Shown: positions 51,916-61,331, numbered from the stretch's first letter. The stretch: 64,000 bases of DNA from Ardenticatenaceae bacterium (GCA_020634315.1 JACKBV010000004.1:186001-250000), one strand, 5' to 3'. Notes: generated by a model from the sequence alone, not told the origin. Numbers and translations: made by a program.

Positions 51916-53469
51916 CTATTGCGCCGCTTTCACCGCCAGACTCATAACCGCGACATTGCTGGTCATGAAACGAGCGCTAACCCATCCCGTGCCCCCATCG
52001 GGCAAGGAAATTTCCAGCCAGTAACCGGCATAATCCCGATAACCCGTGAGAGCCACACTCTGTCCATGACTCAAATACGTTACCGGGTCTGAGTCCAGGC
52101 TGGGGCCAGAGCGCACCGTTAAGACATTGGCACCGGTCATCGTTGCCGCCAGCGTACCCGCCGGGAAAGCGGGCGTGGAAGTTGTCTCCGTCGCTGGCAT
52201 CGCCGCACCCTCGCGCGTCCAGGAGAGGCGCACTTCCGCCAACCCCGCATCCTCAAAATACGCCACTTGCACCGGCACCACGCCGCCCGGCAAATCAATG
52301 ACACCTGTATAGGTTTTCACTTCGTAATTGTGAAGCCATTGGTCAATGACCAACTGTCCATTGACCCAAACGCGCACACCCCCGTCAACGGCCGTTGTGA
52401 AGTAATAACGACCAGCCGCCAAATCAAGGTTGCCCGTCCAGCGCACGGAAAAGTTATCCGGGTTAATCACATTGGGAATGGGCGAACTTGATCCCCAAAT
52501 GAAATTGATGGCGCTGTCGGTGCGCGTCGCCGCAGGCAGCCCCGCCAAATCAATGTTGTTGTAATATTCGGCCGTCCAGCTTCCGGCTGACTGCGGCGGC
52601 GTTGTCACGGGTGTGGCCGGTGTCGGGGCATCACCCACGCGCACCCAATTGAGCTGCACAAATGCGCCGCCTCGATTTTCGTAATATTCCAGCTTCACGG
52701 GCACTGTGCCTCCGGCCAGGGAGACATCGGCGCTGTATGTTGCGCCAATTTGGTCTTGCCATTTATCCACCACCAGGACACCATTCACCCACAAGCGCAC
52801 GCCATCATCGGCGGTGACGGTGAAGCGGTAGAGGCCAGATTGCACCGGCAAATCGCGTGTCCAGCGCACGGAAAATTGATCAGCGGCAATGCCAGAGGCC
52901 GGGGAATCGGTGCCCCAGGCAAAATTGACATTGACATCATCGCGAATCAGCACGGGTTGACCGGTGAGGTTGACATCGTTGTAATATTCGCCGCGCCAAT
53001 TGTTGATGGTGCTGCCGACGAGCGACCAGGATAACTGGGCGACCGCGCCACCGCCTGCTTCGTAATATTCCACTTTGATGCGATGATCGCCTGTGCTCAA
53101 GTAGGTGTCGGCGGAAACGGAGTGGGATTGGCTGTCGTACCACGAATCAATGATGAGCGTGTCATCTACATAGACGCGCATGCCGTCATCGGTGGTGGCA
53201 ACAAAACGGTATGTTCCGGCGGTGAAGTAAACGTAGCGCGTCCAACGGGCGGAGAAGCCGTCGGCGTTCATGCCGCTGGCTGGCGCGTCTTCGCCCCAAA
53301 CATGGTTTAACTCAGACTCAGAGCGTACCAGCACGGGATCACCAGAGAGGCTGGTGTTGTTCCAATATTTGGCTGTCCAATGATCGTCTGTAGCGGAAAC
53401 GGCCGTTCCCATCCCCAACATCATCACGCCAACCAACAACATCGTAAAAAATCGTAGTTTGTTCATCAT
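51916..53469 (-). CDS. Exported protein with three PA14 domains and one SH3b domain
   Basis: A 517-residue relative of the protein at 41694-43079. After the signal peptide (MMNKLRFFTMLLVGVMMLGM...) there are three PA14 modules (about 28-155, 165-285 and 305-430), each with GFSARWTRYVYF-type and DDGMRVYVDDTLIIDSWYD-type motifs. One SH3b module closes the protein (VLTVRSGPSLDSDPVTYLS). Domain repeats vary at the DNA level, so the copies are old. The start overlaps the DinB stop by four bases (ATGA), so the two are one operon. Confidence 0.85.
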   Translation of the reverse strand: MMNKLRFFTMLLVGVMMLGMGTAVSATDDHWTAKYWNNTSLSGDPVLVRSESELNHVWGEDAPASGMNADGFSARWTRYVYFTAGTYRFVATTDDGMRVYVDDTLIIDSWYDSQSHSVSADTYLSTGDHRIKVEYYEAGGGAVAQLSWSLVGSTINNWRGEYYNDVNLTGQPVLIRDDVNVNFAWGTDSPASGIAADQFSVRWTRDLPVQSGLYRFTVTADDGVRLWVNGVLVVDKWQDQIGATYSADVSLAGGTVPVKLEYYENRGGAFVQLNWVRVGDAPTPATPVTTPPQSAGSWTAEYYNNIDLAGLPAATRTDSAINFIWGSSSPIPNVINPDNFSVRWTGNLDLAAGRYYFTTAVDGGVRVWVNGQLVIDQWLHNYEVKTYTGVIDLPGGVVPVQVAYFEDAGLAEVRLSWTREGAAMPATETTSTPAFPAGTLAATMTGANVLTVRSGPSLDSDPVTYLSHGQSVALTGYRDYAGYWLEISLPDGGTGWVSARFMTSNVAVMSLAVKAAQ

Positions 53470-53930
53470 ACCTCCATTTGCTGCTGCCAGAGTTGGCGCA
53501 CCAACTGCATATGACCCAGGTGTGTGGCGGTATGTTCCAGGGCATGCAACAATGCCCAGGCTGCGCGGAAGGAACGGCCGTTATGTACGGCTGACACATA
53601 TTCCCGTTCCAAATCCGCTGCCGTTAACCGCGCTAACACGCCCTGGCTGTGTGCCAACGTTTCGCGCAGCAATTGCTTTAACTCGCTTTCGCTTAAACTC
53701 GTCTTTTCAAATTCGGTGGCACGGACACGATGTGAATTCTCCTGCCCGGCCACATCGCCAATCCAATACCGCTCCGCCCCGGCTGTGTGTGCCACCAACA
53801 CGGTCAGGGAGTTCATTTCCGGCCCAGGAACCCAATCCAACGCTTCTGGGGGCAGTCCAGAAACGGCCGTTTCCATGCCATTGTGCAACTCTGTTAATCG
53901 CTCCAAAAAATCTGCAAACAGTGCCAGCAT
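53466..53930 (-). CDS. DinB-family four-helix protein
   Basis: A 154-residue DinB-like protein. The last helix carries HALEHTATHLGHMQLVRQLW, with histidines typical of the DinB metal site (usually three His; another candidate is HTAGAERYW in the second helix). Family members are thiol-dependent transferases or unknown. There is no sign of a SOS box upstream. Its ribosome site GAGGAGTAAACGAG is shared with the end of a leader frame (53936-54001). It is translationally coupled to the PA14x3 gene. Confidence 0.78.
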   Translation of the reverse strand: MLALFADFLERLTELHNGMETAVSGLPPEALDWVPGPEMNSLTVLVAHTAGAERYWIGDVAGQENSHRVRATEFEKTSLSESELKQLLRETLAHSQGVLARLTAADLEREYVSAVHNGRSFRAAWALLHALEHTATHLGHMQLVRQLWQQQMEV

Positions 53931-54148
53931 CTCGTTTACTCCTCTGTAAATCGGATTGTTAATCCGATTGTCGGATTAGCAATCCGACCTACAGTTTTCA
54001 TTCATGGTGGTGCGTACCACGCATGTTGTCTCCTTCAAAAAAAAGCCTCCCGGAGGTTCATCTCATGTGACGCGCCTTTCATTGATAACCTCCGGGAGGT
54101 TGGTTTTCATTTACCGTGGTGGACAATCGCCCATATTGTCTCCTTGCA
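53931..54148 (-). repeat. Cassette chain upstream of the DinB gene
   Basis: Read on the minus strand: AAGGAGACAAT, micro-ORF MGDCPPR (54111-54134), directly followed by MKTNLPEVINERRVT (54063-54110) over the stem CCTCCCGGAGGTT/AACCTCCGGGAGG (54046-54058 with 54087-54099) and a T8 run; GAAGGAGACAAC; MRGTHHHE (53998-54024), overlapping by ATGA a 21-codon frame beginning MKTVGRIANPTIGL (53936-54001) over the TCGGATT double stem (53946-53994); GAGGAG and the DinB start. It has the same two units, in the same order, as the chain at 47256. Confidence 0.85.
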
Positions 54149-54491
54149 AGACCAACACAGAGAAAGCACAGCGAAGAGAGCGGCTTATTAGGGATTGTGC
54201 GTATCTGTGTGCGCAGTGATCTGCGCATATTCTGACAAAAATATTGTACACAAACCGGGGGCAAAGAGAATTAATCGTAGAGGAAAAAGTGGTTATGACT
54301 CATTCAGCGCACATGCAAATAAACCAGCGTGGCTGGGCCACGCTGGTTCAATGATTCAGGGAGAAGATCAGAGCGGATAACGCCCATCAATCTGTAATTT
54401 TTTACGGCCGTAAACAGACTTGTCTACAGCAACACTGGCAAGCATATAAATCAAATAACTGACAAAACACGAGATTCAAGCAGCAAACAAC
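54149..54491. other. Intergenic region with one hairpin
   Basis: No gene is evident. AACCAGCGTGG and CCACGCTGGTT (54321-54349) form a perfect 11-bp stem around a short loop; on the plus strand CAATGATT follows. A copy with the same core (GCGTGGC...GCCACGC) serves as the trxB terminator at 56346, so these may be related terminators. One ACGGCCGTAAAC palindrome lies at about 54404. Confidence 0.5.
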
Positions 54492-54530
54492 AAGCTCCCG
54501 GTTTTTAGCAGTAAAAACCGGGAGCTTGTT
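54492..54530 (-). terminator. Terminator after the Vps62-like gene
   Basis: AAGCTCCCGGTTTTT and AAAAACCGGGAGCTT pair over 15 bp around a short loop, about 45 bases after the stop codon. On the minus strand TTGTTTGC follows. Confidence 0.8.
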
Positions 54531-54573
54531 TACCTGTCACAATTATGTTTTAGATCGATAGGCAACACGCCTA

Positions 54574-55773
54574 TTAACTGCCATTATGAGGATAAACCGC
54601 AAAGTGCATCGAATCAGTAGCCAACTGCCATGTCTTGATAATTGTGCCATCTGCCCGCTTCAATTGATACTCATACGTGCGTGAATAGAGCGCCCCGGCA
54701 CCATCCTTCGGAATGGGGTATGTTCTTGTTCGCGTTTGTGACTGCATAAGTGTTGTTGAAAAAGATTCACTCAAAGCAAACGAATAGGAAACTGTCACAG
54801 AAAAGGAAGGGCCACCAGTCGTGTTTGGACTGCTGTAACCGGCCGTCATGGAAATACCGATTGTATTTGTCACGGTAGTTTGTTCCGTGGTAGACATACC
54901 CACAGTCGCACTAAAACTAACTTCCCCACCTTCTCCAGAATTGGTGTCAAAGGATTGCAATTTGTAGAAAACGTACTTTTCCAACTTGTAGAAAGGTGTA
55001 TCTGTCACCTGAGCTTGCAGTCTGTTCCGGTAGGCATCATCTTGTACCATGATACAAGGCAAATAGGAGACAGCGTCCAGCTGCGGCGGCGTCTTCGGGT
55101 CTGGCTCGCGGGTACCGGTCAAAACAGGCGATGTGGTTGGTGGATTGTTGCTGTCAATAGGCAATTGTACGGCCAAGGCATAAGCAACATTCGAACTTAA
55201 CATATCAGCGTATGAATTATGTCCGCAAAAGGAACCGGATGTGATATAGCTTAATTTGCTATCTACGGGTGGTGATGTCGGAACAATTTGCCATAAAGTT
55301 ACATCAGACGCGGCACCGGAACCCCAATCACCCCAGATTCGAGAACCAACAACACCTAAAGTAACCAGGTCTTCGCGTACACATACAATTTGATCCAAAG
55401 CAGGTTGGCTATGATTATTGACAATCACACACCCTAAAGCCTTGTACCCGGCCGGCGGTATGGGTTCCCAAAAGCTGCCGTCGCTGTCAGCACCAGACTT
55501 TCTGTCGTTCCAAATTTGGTTATAGCCGGTTGGATAAGCAAGCGCATTGGGTTGTATGGCACGCACAACCAACATAGGAGTCTGGGGAGAGTCATAACCG
55601 GTTTTGGCATAATCTCCTAAACGCAAGAAGCCAGCGGGAGGGGTAGCCTTCCACCCACTAAAATCAGTATCTGCACCGGAACCCCAATCACCCCAAGCCA
55701 GTTGATATTGGCTTGCAAACGCTATTTCTAATGCAGGGCTATTGTTTCTATCCCGTACCTGTAAACTACTCAT
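54574..55773 (-). CDS. Vps62-like beta-prism protein with a pore-forming-toxin-like C-terminal region
   Basis: A 399-residue protein without a signal peptide. The N-terminal 175 residues contain three copies of a beta-repeat: AWGDWGSGADTDFSGWK, IWNDRKSGADSDGSFW and IWGDWGSGAASDVTLW, together with FLRLGDYAKTGYDSP and YKALGCVIVNNHSQP. This is the Vps62/DUF946 pattern. The C-terminal part (about 275-370) is rich in alternating Ser/Thr strands (SFSATVGMSTTEQTTVTNTI, SVTVSYSFALSESF), as in aerolysin/ETX-type beta-pore proteins. Family and toxin function are inference. The gene lacks AACGGCCGTT and seems more AT-rich than its neighbours, hinting at transfer. AGGAGATAAAAAC precedes the ATG. Confidence 0.65.
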   Translation of the reverse strand: MSSLQVRDRNNSPALEIAFASQYQLAWGDWGSGADTDFSGWKATPPAGFLRLGDYAKTGYDSPQTPMLVVRAIQPNALAYPTGYNQIWNDRKSGADSDGSFWEPIPPAGYKALGCVIVNNHSQPALDQIVCVREDLVTLGVVGSRIWGDWGSGAASDVTLWQIVPTSPPVDSKLSYITSGSFCGHNSYADMLSSNVAYALAVQLPIDSNNPPTTSPVLTGTREPDPKTPPQLDAVSYLPCIMVQDDAYRNRLQAQVTDTPFYKLEKYVFYKLQSFDTNSGEGGEVSFSATVGMSTTEQTTVTNTIGISMTAGYSSPNTTGGPSFSVTVSYSFALSESFSTTLMQSQTRTRTYPIPKDGAGALYSRTYEYQLKRADGTIIKTWQLATDSMHFAVYPHNGS

Positions 55774-56345
55774 GTTTTTATCTCCTTTCTAACTAAATGG
55801 GTAATTGAACAAACCTATACGACAACCTGGTACTCCACCAAATTTGTTTTGCCGATTGAAGCAGAGGCTTTGGTCGAAACCTGGATTCTGCTCCTCTTAT
55901 CCAGCAAAGTTTGTTTGCTAAACTACCAGGACAATAGGAAAACTTGAAAAAGGGAAATGACAACCCGTTTTGCGTGATAAAACTGCTTTTTTAGGCAACC
56001 TGAACACGTTGCCCGATCATATAAAGCAGAATCAAGACCCAAACACACAAATCTCGCGAACAGCTGATTGGGGCGTTGTCACATTCTCCTTTTTGTGTGG
56101 GTGGAACGCTGTCGTTCCCGATCAATCAAAGAGCTTGTTGGTTGAGGATGAATTTGTTGTAGAGGACCAACGATTTACTAGATGCTGGCAGTATAACAAG
56201 TCTTCGTGACACTAACGTGACACAATCCATGTTGTTTTTTTCGTATTGGCACAATTGAACTTTTGCTGAAATGGCTGACTTATGAGGAAACGGCCGTTTC
56301 CACCCACCCATTCATTCTCAAAAAAACGGCAAGACTATCCAAAAT
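55774..56345. other. Long gap without a recognised gene
   Basis: About 570 bases upstream of the Vps62-like gene. It must hold that gene's promoter, but I see no clear hexamers. The region is AT-rich and has one AACGGCCGTTT at about 56290. A small open frame (55970-56209, plus strand) lacks a ribosome site and homology and is not called. Confidence 0.4.
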
Positions 56346-56374
56346 AAAAAAGCGTGGCTAAGCCACGCTTTTTT
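56346..56374. terminator. Terminator after trxB
   Basis: AAAAAAGCGTGGCT and AGCCACGCTTTTTT form a near-perfect hairpin that works on both strands. It lies 40 bases after the trxB stop. Confidence 0.9.
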
Positions 56375-56413
56375 CAACGATTCAGTGGGAATCGCCCTTG
56401 GAAATCAAGTCAT

Positions 56414-57403
56414 CTAATTCCAATCAATCTGCAATTTTTTACGGCCGTGAATGTATTTGTCCACAGCGACGGCCGCAATCACGCCATCGGCAGCCGCAAT
56501 CACAGCTTGTTTGATATGCGTGCAAAGCAAATCGCCAATGGCAAAGACACCGGGAACGGCCGTTTGCATTTCCGCATCCACCGCCAGACACCCTTCCACC
56601 GACGTCGGCAGCTGTTCCATCAAATAATCAGTAATCGGTTTGCCACCTTGCAAATAGACAAACGCACCCGATACCGGCAGCACCTGTTCCGCGCCGCCAC
56701 GCGGCTGCACACGCACACCCGTCACCAGCGTTTCGCCAATAACTTCCTTCAAGCGCGTGCCCAACATGACCTCGACCTTAGCGCTCTCCGTTATCTCGTG
56801 TACCAGAAATTCCCGCGCCTTCAATTCCGGCGTCGGCACAATCAGGTAAACCTTAGCGGCAAACTTCGTTAAAAACAGCGCTTCTTCCAACGCCTCGTCA
56901 TTGTTGCCAATGACCGCCACATCCTGGTCACGGAAAAAAGCACCATCACACGTTGCGCAATAACTGACGCCGCGCCCCAGAAATTCCTCTTCACCCTTCA
57001 CACTGCTGGTACGCCCCATAGAGCCAGTCGCCAACACAACCGCTTTCGCCGTGAACGTGCCTGTGCCAGCCATCACCATCTTCGGGTCGCTGCTCAAATC
57101 AAGCCCGACCACCTTATCCGTGATGAACGTCGCGCCAAACGATTCAGCCTGTTGGCGCATAATCTCCACCAATTCCGCCCCAGAGATAGGCCCCGGTACA
57201 CCGGGATAATTGCTAATTTTTGTGGTAATGCCCAACGCGCCCGCCGTCAGACCTTTATCAATGACCAACGTCCGCAAATCGGCTCGCGCCGTATAAATCG
57301 CTGTAGAGGTTCCCGCCGGGCCACCGCCAATAATCACCACGTCATAAGCGTTATCAGCAGCCGCGCCCAGATTCGATAACCCCAAATCCAATCCTAAATC
57401 CAT
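56414..57403 (-). CDS. trxB: Thioredoxin reductase
   Basis: A 329-residue FAD/NAD(P) oxidoreductase. GGGPAGTSTAIYTAR (about residue 26) binds FAD; the redox Cys pair is in SYCATCDGAFF (CATC); the NAD(P) segment VAVIGNNDEALEEAL follows, and GVFAIGDLLCTHIKQAVIAAADG ends the FAD domain. The glycine motif of the NAD(P) domain is altered (GNNDEA rather than GGGxSA), so the cofactor may not be standard NADPH. Sixteen bases upstream lies a two-CxxC thioredoxin-fold protein, its likely partner. Confidence 0.9.
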   Translation of the reverse strand: MDLGLDLGLSNLGAAADNAYDVVIIGGGPAGTSTAIYTARADLRTLVIDKGLTAGALGITTKISNYPGVPGPISGAELVEIMRQQAESFGATFITDKVVGLDLSSDPKMVMAGTGTFTAKAVVLATGSMGRTSSVKGEEEFLGRGVSYCATCDGAFFRDQDVAVIGNNDEALEEALFLTKFAAKVYLIVPTPELKAREFLVHEITESAKVEVMLGTRLKEVIGETLVTGVRVQPRGGAEQVLPVSGAFVYLQGGKPITDYLMEQLPTSVEGCLAVDAEMQTAVPGVFAIGDLLCTHIKQAVIAAADGVIAAVAVDKYIHGRKKLQIDWN

Positions 57404-57419
57404 CAGCCCTCTCCCACTT

Positions 57420-58073
57420 TTAGGCGACCGCTTCCTTCAGCTTGCCCAACATCATAATTTCTGGCGCAGCCCCTTCCATATGCACAGTCTCATTAATCAC
57501 CGTGCGCGGCACACCCTGCACATGATATTTGTTGGACAAATGGGGGAACTCAATCGCTTCTACCATGTCACCGCGAATCAAATCGCTTTCCATTGCCAAA
57601 CGATGTGCCAAAATGACTGCCTGTGGGCAATAGGGACAGGTTGGCGTCACAAATACTTGCATGTGAACTTCTTCTGTAAGATTGGATGCCCACGCCCGCA
57701 CTTCATCAGACAGGCCAGAATCACCGCTGGAAACGAGCATAATATCCTCAATGATTGAACTAAATTCATAACCAGAGGGAATGCCATAAAAACGAATGCC
57801 GTAATCTTTGGCCTCATCACCGCCACGCATAATGACGGTTGCCGGGATTTTGTCAATGTTGTACTGCTCGGCAATTTCGCGGTGGTTGTCAAAGTCATAC
57901 ACTTCAACAGAAATTTTGTCGGACAGCGCGGCCACTTCTTCGGCAATCATGCGCGTTTCCGTGCAATATTGACATTCAAACGGCTGCGTGAAAACAATCA
58001 ATTTCACCGGGTTCTCTAACGCCGCAAATTCTTGACGTAAATGTTGTTGGTCTTGTTCTTTTAATAAAGCCAT
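57420..58073 (-). CDS. Two-CxxC disulfide oxidoreductase (PDO/glutaredoxin-like)
   Basis: A 217-residue protein of two thioredoxin-like units. The first has FECQYCTETR (CQYC) and the second TPTCPYCPQA (CPYC). Both end in cis-Pro segments (IPATVIM and VPRTVINE). This is the arrangement of protein disulfide oxidoreductases of archaea and some bacteria, which receive electrons from a thioredoxin reductase such as TrxB encoded next. ATG 58073 (MALLKEQDQQHL) is preferred because GGAGG lies upstream; the frame is open 12 codons further. Confidence 0.88.
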   Translation of the reverse strand: MALLKEQDQQHLRQEFAALENPVKLIVFTQPFECQYCTETRMIAEEVAALSDKISVEVYDFDNHREIAEQYNIDKIPATVIMRGGDEAKDYGIRFYGIPSGYEFSSIIEDIMLVSSGDSGLSDEVRAWASNLTEEVHMQVFVTPTCPYCPQAVILAHRLAMESDLIRGDMVEAIEFPHLSNKYHVQGVPRTVINETVHMEGAAPEIMMLGKLKEAVA

Positions 58074-58179
58074 GTTGAGCCTCCATCTATTTCGTTCTAA
58101 ATTGCGCACACTGGCTGAGCCATTTTGTCCGCATCATCCAGTTAGATGCAGGAATAGGGAGAAGGTGACACAGATGACT

Positions 58180-60684
58180 TTACTCGTCGACGGCATCACG
58201 AACAACGAAGCTGACGGGTTCGCTGTGCAGAGCACGGCCGTTTCCATCCCAGCCTTCCACCCAAACACGATGCTCACCAATCACCAGCGGCCACCACATT
58301 TCATAAGGAGGCGCACTTAACGTCGCCAGCGGCACATCATCCAGCCAAAAAGTCAGCTCCGCCACCGTTGGCGGGGCCAGTGCCGCCAACTGCACTTGCT
58401 GCGCCGCCGCTGGCAGCGTCGGCGACAAACGATAAATGGTATTGGGGTCGGGGGAAATCATGCGCAGCGTGGGCAAGGTTGTCGTGTCGGTGGCCGTGGC
58501 AACGGCCGTTTCCGTCCCCCCACCCGCTTGCAACAAATCATCCAGCAGCGTTAACCCTTGCGCCCGCGCCCACGGCTGAAACACGGCAGGCAAATCAAGC
58601 GCCAGCACAACCGTCTGCTGCGCGGTTGGCGTGCTGCTTGTTGCCAACTGCCCGGTAACGCTATCCACCACCACCTCTCGGTAAAACGTATCCACTTCTT
58701 GTGGCTCTGTGCCTGCCAAAAACCATTCCGTGACCCGGTATGGACAATCGGGAGAGGGCAGCAGTCCAGACAGAGCGCACACCTCGGTTTGCACCAATCC
58801 TGGTGGCTGCGGAAAAACAGCATCCGGCTCCCCGGCTAACACGGTACGCATAAAATAATGCCAGATTGGCCCCGCGCCGCTAAGCCCGGTCACATCGCGC
58901 ATCGGCTCATTACCGGCATTGCCCACCCAAACGCCCACCACCAGGTCGGGCGTATAACCCACTGTCCAGTTATCGTGAAAATCGTTGGTGGTGCCGGTTT
59001 TGACGGCCGCAGTACGGTCAATATTGAGCAAGCTGTTGCGCCCAAAACCGAGCGAACGCGCTTCATCATCGCTAAGGATGTCACTAATCAGCCAGGCCAC
59101 GCGTTCGTCCATGACGCGAATGGGATCGGGAGAAACGGCCGTATACACCACTTCCCCAGCCACATCGGTCACATCCAGGATGAAGTTCGGCGTCAACTGA
59201 TACCCGCCATTGGCAAAGGCTGCGTAAACGGCCGTTAAATCCAACAGCCGCACCGGGCCACCCCCCAAAGCAAACGACAGATCATACTCATCCGGGTCGC
59301 CGAGGGTGCGAATCCCCAATTCACCGGCAAAGTCAATCGCCTGCTCCACACCCACCGCATCCAACGTCAACACCGCCGGAATATTGAGCGACGAAGCCAA
59401 CGCTTGCCGCAGCCGCACCGGGCCATGCTCATCTCGTCCAAAATTCACCGGCACATAAGATTCCCCCTCGTGCGTCAGGAACACCGTGCGCACATCTGGC
59501 AGCATCGTCGCCGCCGTCCAGTGCGCGGGCGCATCGGGCGCTAATGCGGCTGCATAAATGAGCGGCTTCAACGCTGAACCGGGCTGGCGCGGTTCCAAGG
59601 CCATGTTAATTGCCCCGCTAATATTCCCATCAAAATAATCAGGGCTGCCAACAAGCGCTAAAAGCTCGCCCGTTGTCGGGTCTAACGCGACCAACGCGGC
59701 ATTGTGTGCATTATGGCTGGGTGCGCCATCGGCCGGTGAATTCAAGCGGGTAATTTGCTCAGTGATAATCGTCTCCGCATGCTGCTGCCAATCCAGATCG
59801 AGCGTGGTGCGCACCGTCAAGCCGCCGCTCTCATAAATTTGCTGCTGGCTCACAATTTGGTCAAGCTCTGCCTGCACCATCATCACAAAATGGGGCGCCA
59901 ATACCGGATAAGGAGTAGCGGCATAGCGCAGCGGCTCGCGCAAAGCAAGCGTATACGCCGCTTCGGTGATGTAACCCTCGGCACGCATCAGCTCTAGCAC
60001 AACTTGCTGCCGCGCCTGCGCCGCTTCCGGGTTGGTTAAGGGGTTATAAATAGCCGGGGCTTGGGTCAATCCCGCAATCAAGGCGCTTTCCGCCAAAGTC
60101 AAATCAGCCACACTTTTGCCAAAATAGGTGTTGGCGGCTGCTTCCACGCCGTAAGCCATTGCCCCGTAATACATCTGATTCAGGTAAAGAGCCAAAATGT
60201 CCTCTTTATCGAATTCACGCGCCAGCCGCCAGGCAAGCCAGCTTTCACGCAGCTTGCGGCGCACAGTGCGTCCGGCGCGTTCGTCTGCGTCCAGCAGCAG
60301 CGAACGCGCTACCTGCTGCGTGATGGTGCTGCCCCCAGCTAACACTTCGCCGCCACGTAAATTGATCCAAAAGGCACGCATAATGCCTTGTAGATCGACG
60401 CCGGGATTGCTGTAAAATTTTTTATCTTCAGTGGCGATGGTTGCTTGCTGCAAAGCAAGGGGAATTTCAGAGAGCGGCAAGTTGGTGTGACGGCCGTATT
60501 CACTATCAACCACATCATAAAGGAGACGGCCGTATCGATCCGTAATGCGCACACTTGGCAGCACCAAATGCTCCCCAATCTCATTAGGAGAGGGCAAATC
60601 GACAAACAACCAACGATAGACACCCCACCCCGACAGGACAGCAATAACCAGCAAAGCCAACAATACTCGACGCAGTTTCTTCAT
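58180..60684 (-). CDS. pbpC: Class A penicillin-binding protein (PBP1C-like)
   Basis: An 834-residue bifunctional murein synthase. One membrane anchor (about residues 6-24) precedes the glycosyltransferase domain, with ATEDKKFYSNPGVD holding the catalytic Glu and GGSTITQQVARSLL. The transpeptidase (about 300-600) has the Ser in PGSALKPLIYAA (SxxK), SSLN (SxN) and AVKTGTTNDFHDN (KTG). A C-terminal beta-sandwich (YRLSPTLPAAAQQVQLAAL, HRVWVEGWDGNGRALHS) is the PBP1C-type C domain. It is a single gene facing the rpsU genes. Confidence 0.93.
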   Translation of the reverse strand: MKKLRRVLLALLVIAVLSGWGVYRWLFVDLPSPNEIGEHLVLPSVRITDRYGRLLYDVVDSEYGRHTNLPLSEIPLALQQATIATEDKKFYSNPGVDLQGIMRAFWINLRGGEVLAGGSTITQQVARSLLLDADERAGRTVRRKLRESWLAWRLAREFDKEDILALYLNQMYYGAMAYGVEAAANTYFGKSVADLTLAESALIAGLTQAPAIYNPLTNPEAAQARQQVVLELMRAEGYITEAAYTLALREPLRYAATPYPVLAPHFVMMVQAELDQIVSQQQIYESGGLTVRTTLDLDWQQHAETIITEQITRLNSPADGAPSHNAHNAALVALDPTTGELLALVGSPDYFDGNISGAINMALEPRQPGSALKPLIYAAALAPDAPAHWTAATMLPDVRTVFLTHEGESYVPVNFGRDEHGPVRLRQALASSLNIPAVLTLDAVGVEQAIDFAGELGIRTLGDPDEYDLSFALGGGPVRLLDLTAVYAAFANGGYQLTPNFILDVTDVAGEVVYTAVSPDPIRVMDERVAWLISDILSDDEARSLGFGRNSLLNIDRTAAVKTGTTNDFHDNWTVGYTPDLVVGVWVGNAGNEPMRDVTGLSGAGPIWHYFMRTVLAGEPDAVFPQPPGLVQTEVCALSGLLPSPDCPYRVTEWFLAGTEPQEVDTFYREVVVDSVTGQLATSSTPTAQQTVVLALDLPAVFQPWARAQGLTLLDDLLQAGGGTETAVATATDTTTLPTLRMISPDPNTIYRLSPTLPAAAQQVQLAALAPPTVAELTFWLDDVPLATLSAPPYEMWWPLVIGEHRVWVEGWDGNGRALHSEPVSFVVRDAVDE

Positions 60685-60748
60685 GCCCGTATTATAAACA
60701 ACAACACGTCACCATTTCCCCACGCCCGCCCCACCCTCTGGCTACAAA

Positions 60749-60794
60749 CAAAAACCCCAAGCATATGGCAAAAGAAATCACCACACACTTGGGG
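60749..60794 (-). terminator. Terminator after rpsU (first copy)
   Basis: On the minus strand CCCCAAG pairs with CTTGGGG across a long loop, followed by TTTTTG. It is 27 bases after the rpsU stop. Confidence 0.65.
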
Positions 60795-60820
60795 CATCTG
60801 TTACAAGAAAAATATAAAAC

Positions 60821-61024
60821 TTACGGGGTTGTTCGTTGTACACGCCGTGCGCGACGTGTAGCCTTCTTCTTTTCAATGCGACGCAGTTCGCTCTTGGAGA
60901 CAAACCAACGCTTGCGGCGCACATCAGCCAAAACCTTGCTCTTGGTCACTTCTTTATTGAAGCGGCGCAGCAGTTGTTCCGGTGATTCACTTGAACGTAA
61001 GATGACCTTCGGCAGCTTTTTCAC
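60821..61024 (-). CDS. rpsU: Ribosomal protein S21 (copy 1)
   Basis: A 67-residue basic S21. The family core is SPEQLLRRFNKEVTKSKVLA with RRKRWFVSKSELRRIEKKKA. It begins MKKLPKVILRSSES. A second, 65-residue copy is at 61332-61529; the first 46 residues are about 75% identical. S21 helps select initiator mRNA in some bacteria. GAAGGGGGTGAAAAAGC on the minus strand is its ribosome site. The C terminus (RARRVQRTTP) differs from the copy. Confidence 0.93.
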   Translation of the reverse strand: MKKLPKVILRSSESPEQLLRRFNKEVTKSKVLADVRRKRWFVSKSELRRIEKKKATRRARRVQRTTP

Positions 61025-61331
61025 CCCCTTCTTGGATAAAGATTCTCGTCGTGAACGTCATCAAAAACGTAAACGCGATTCTGCCATTGAGTAAGGGTCT
61101 ATTTGGAAAAACAAACAGTAGAAACGGCCGCATCCTTGCGCCAAATCCATTACATGATTCACTTAAAAATGTGAACAATCAGGGAATGAACATTGCTAAA
61201 GCAATTGTTACAGCCGCCAAATCCTTAGACTGGAAAAGTGTAGCAAATTTCTCCAGGAATGCCAGAGATTTTGCACACCAAAATCAAGAAAACCCCCAGT
61301 AAACCTGAGGGTTTCATGAAAATGGCCGGAA
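61025..61331. other. Space between the two rpsU genes
   Basis: About 300 bases with a possible 38-codon frame on the plus strand (61186-61302, MNIAKAIVTAAKSLDWKSVA, with a modest CAGGGA site). I do not call it as a gene. A terminator hairpin for the second rpsU lies at its end. Confidence 0.3.
61291..61317 (-). terminator. Terminator after rpsU (second copy)
   Basis: On the minus strand AAACCCTCAGG and CTGGGGGTTT pair with one mismatch, followed by TTCTTG. It is 15 bases after the stop of rpsU copy 2. Confidence 0.75.

Noticed and set aside
53466..53930. SOS control of the DinB gene
   Set aside because: No LexA-type box upstream; the region is occupied by leader cassettes.
55970..56209. Plus-strand frame of 79 codons in the long gap
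   Set aside because: No ribosome site, no recognisable motif, AT-rich non-coding surroundings.
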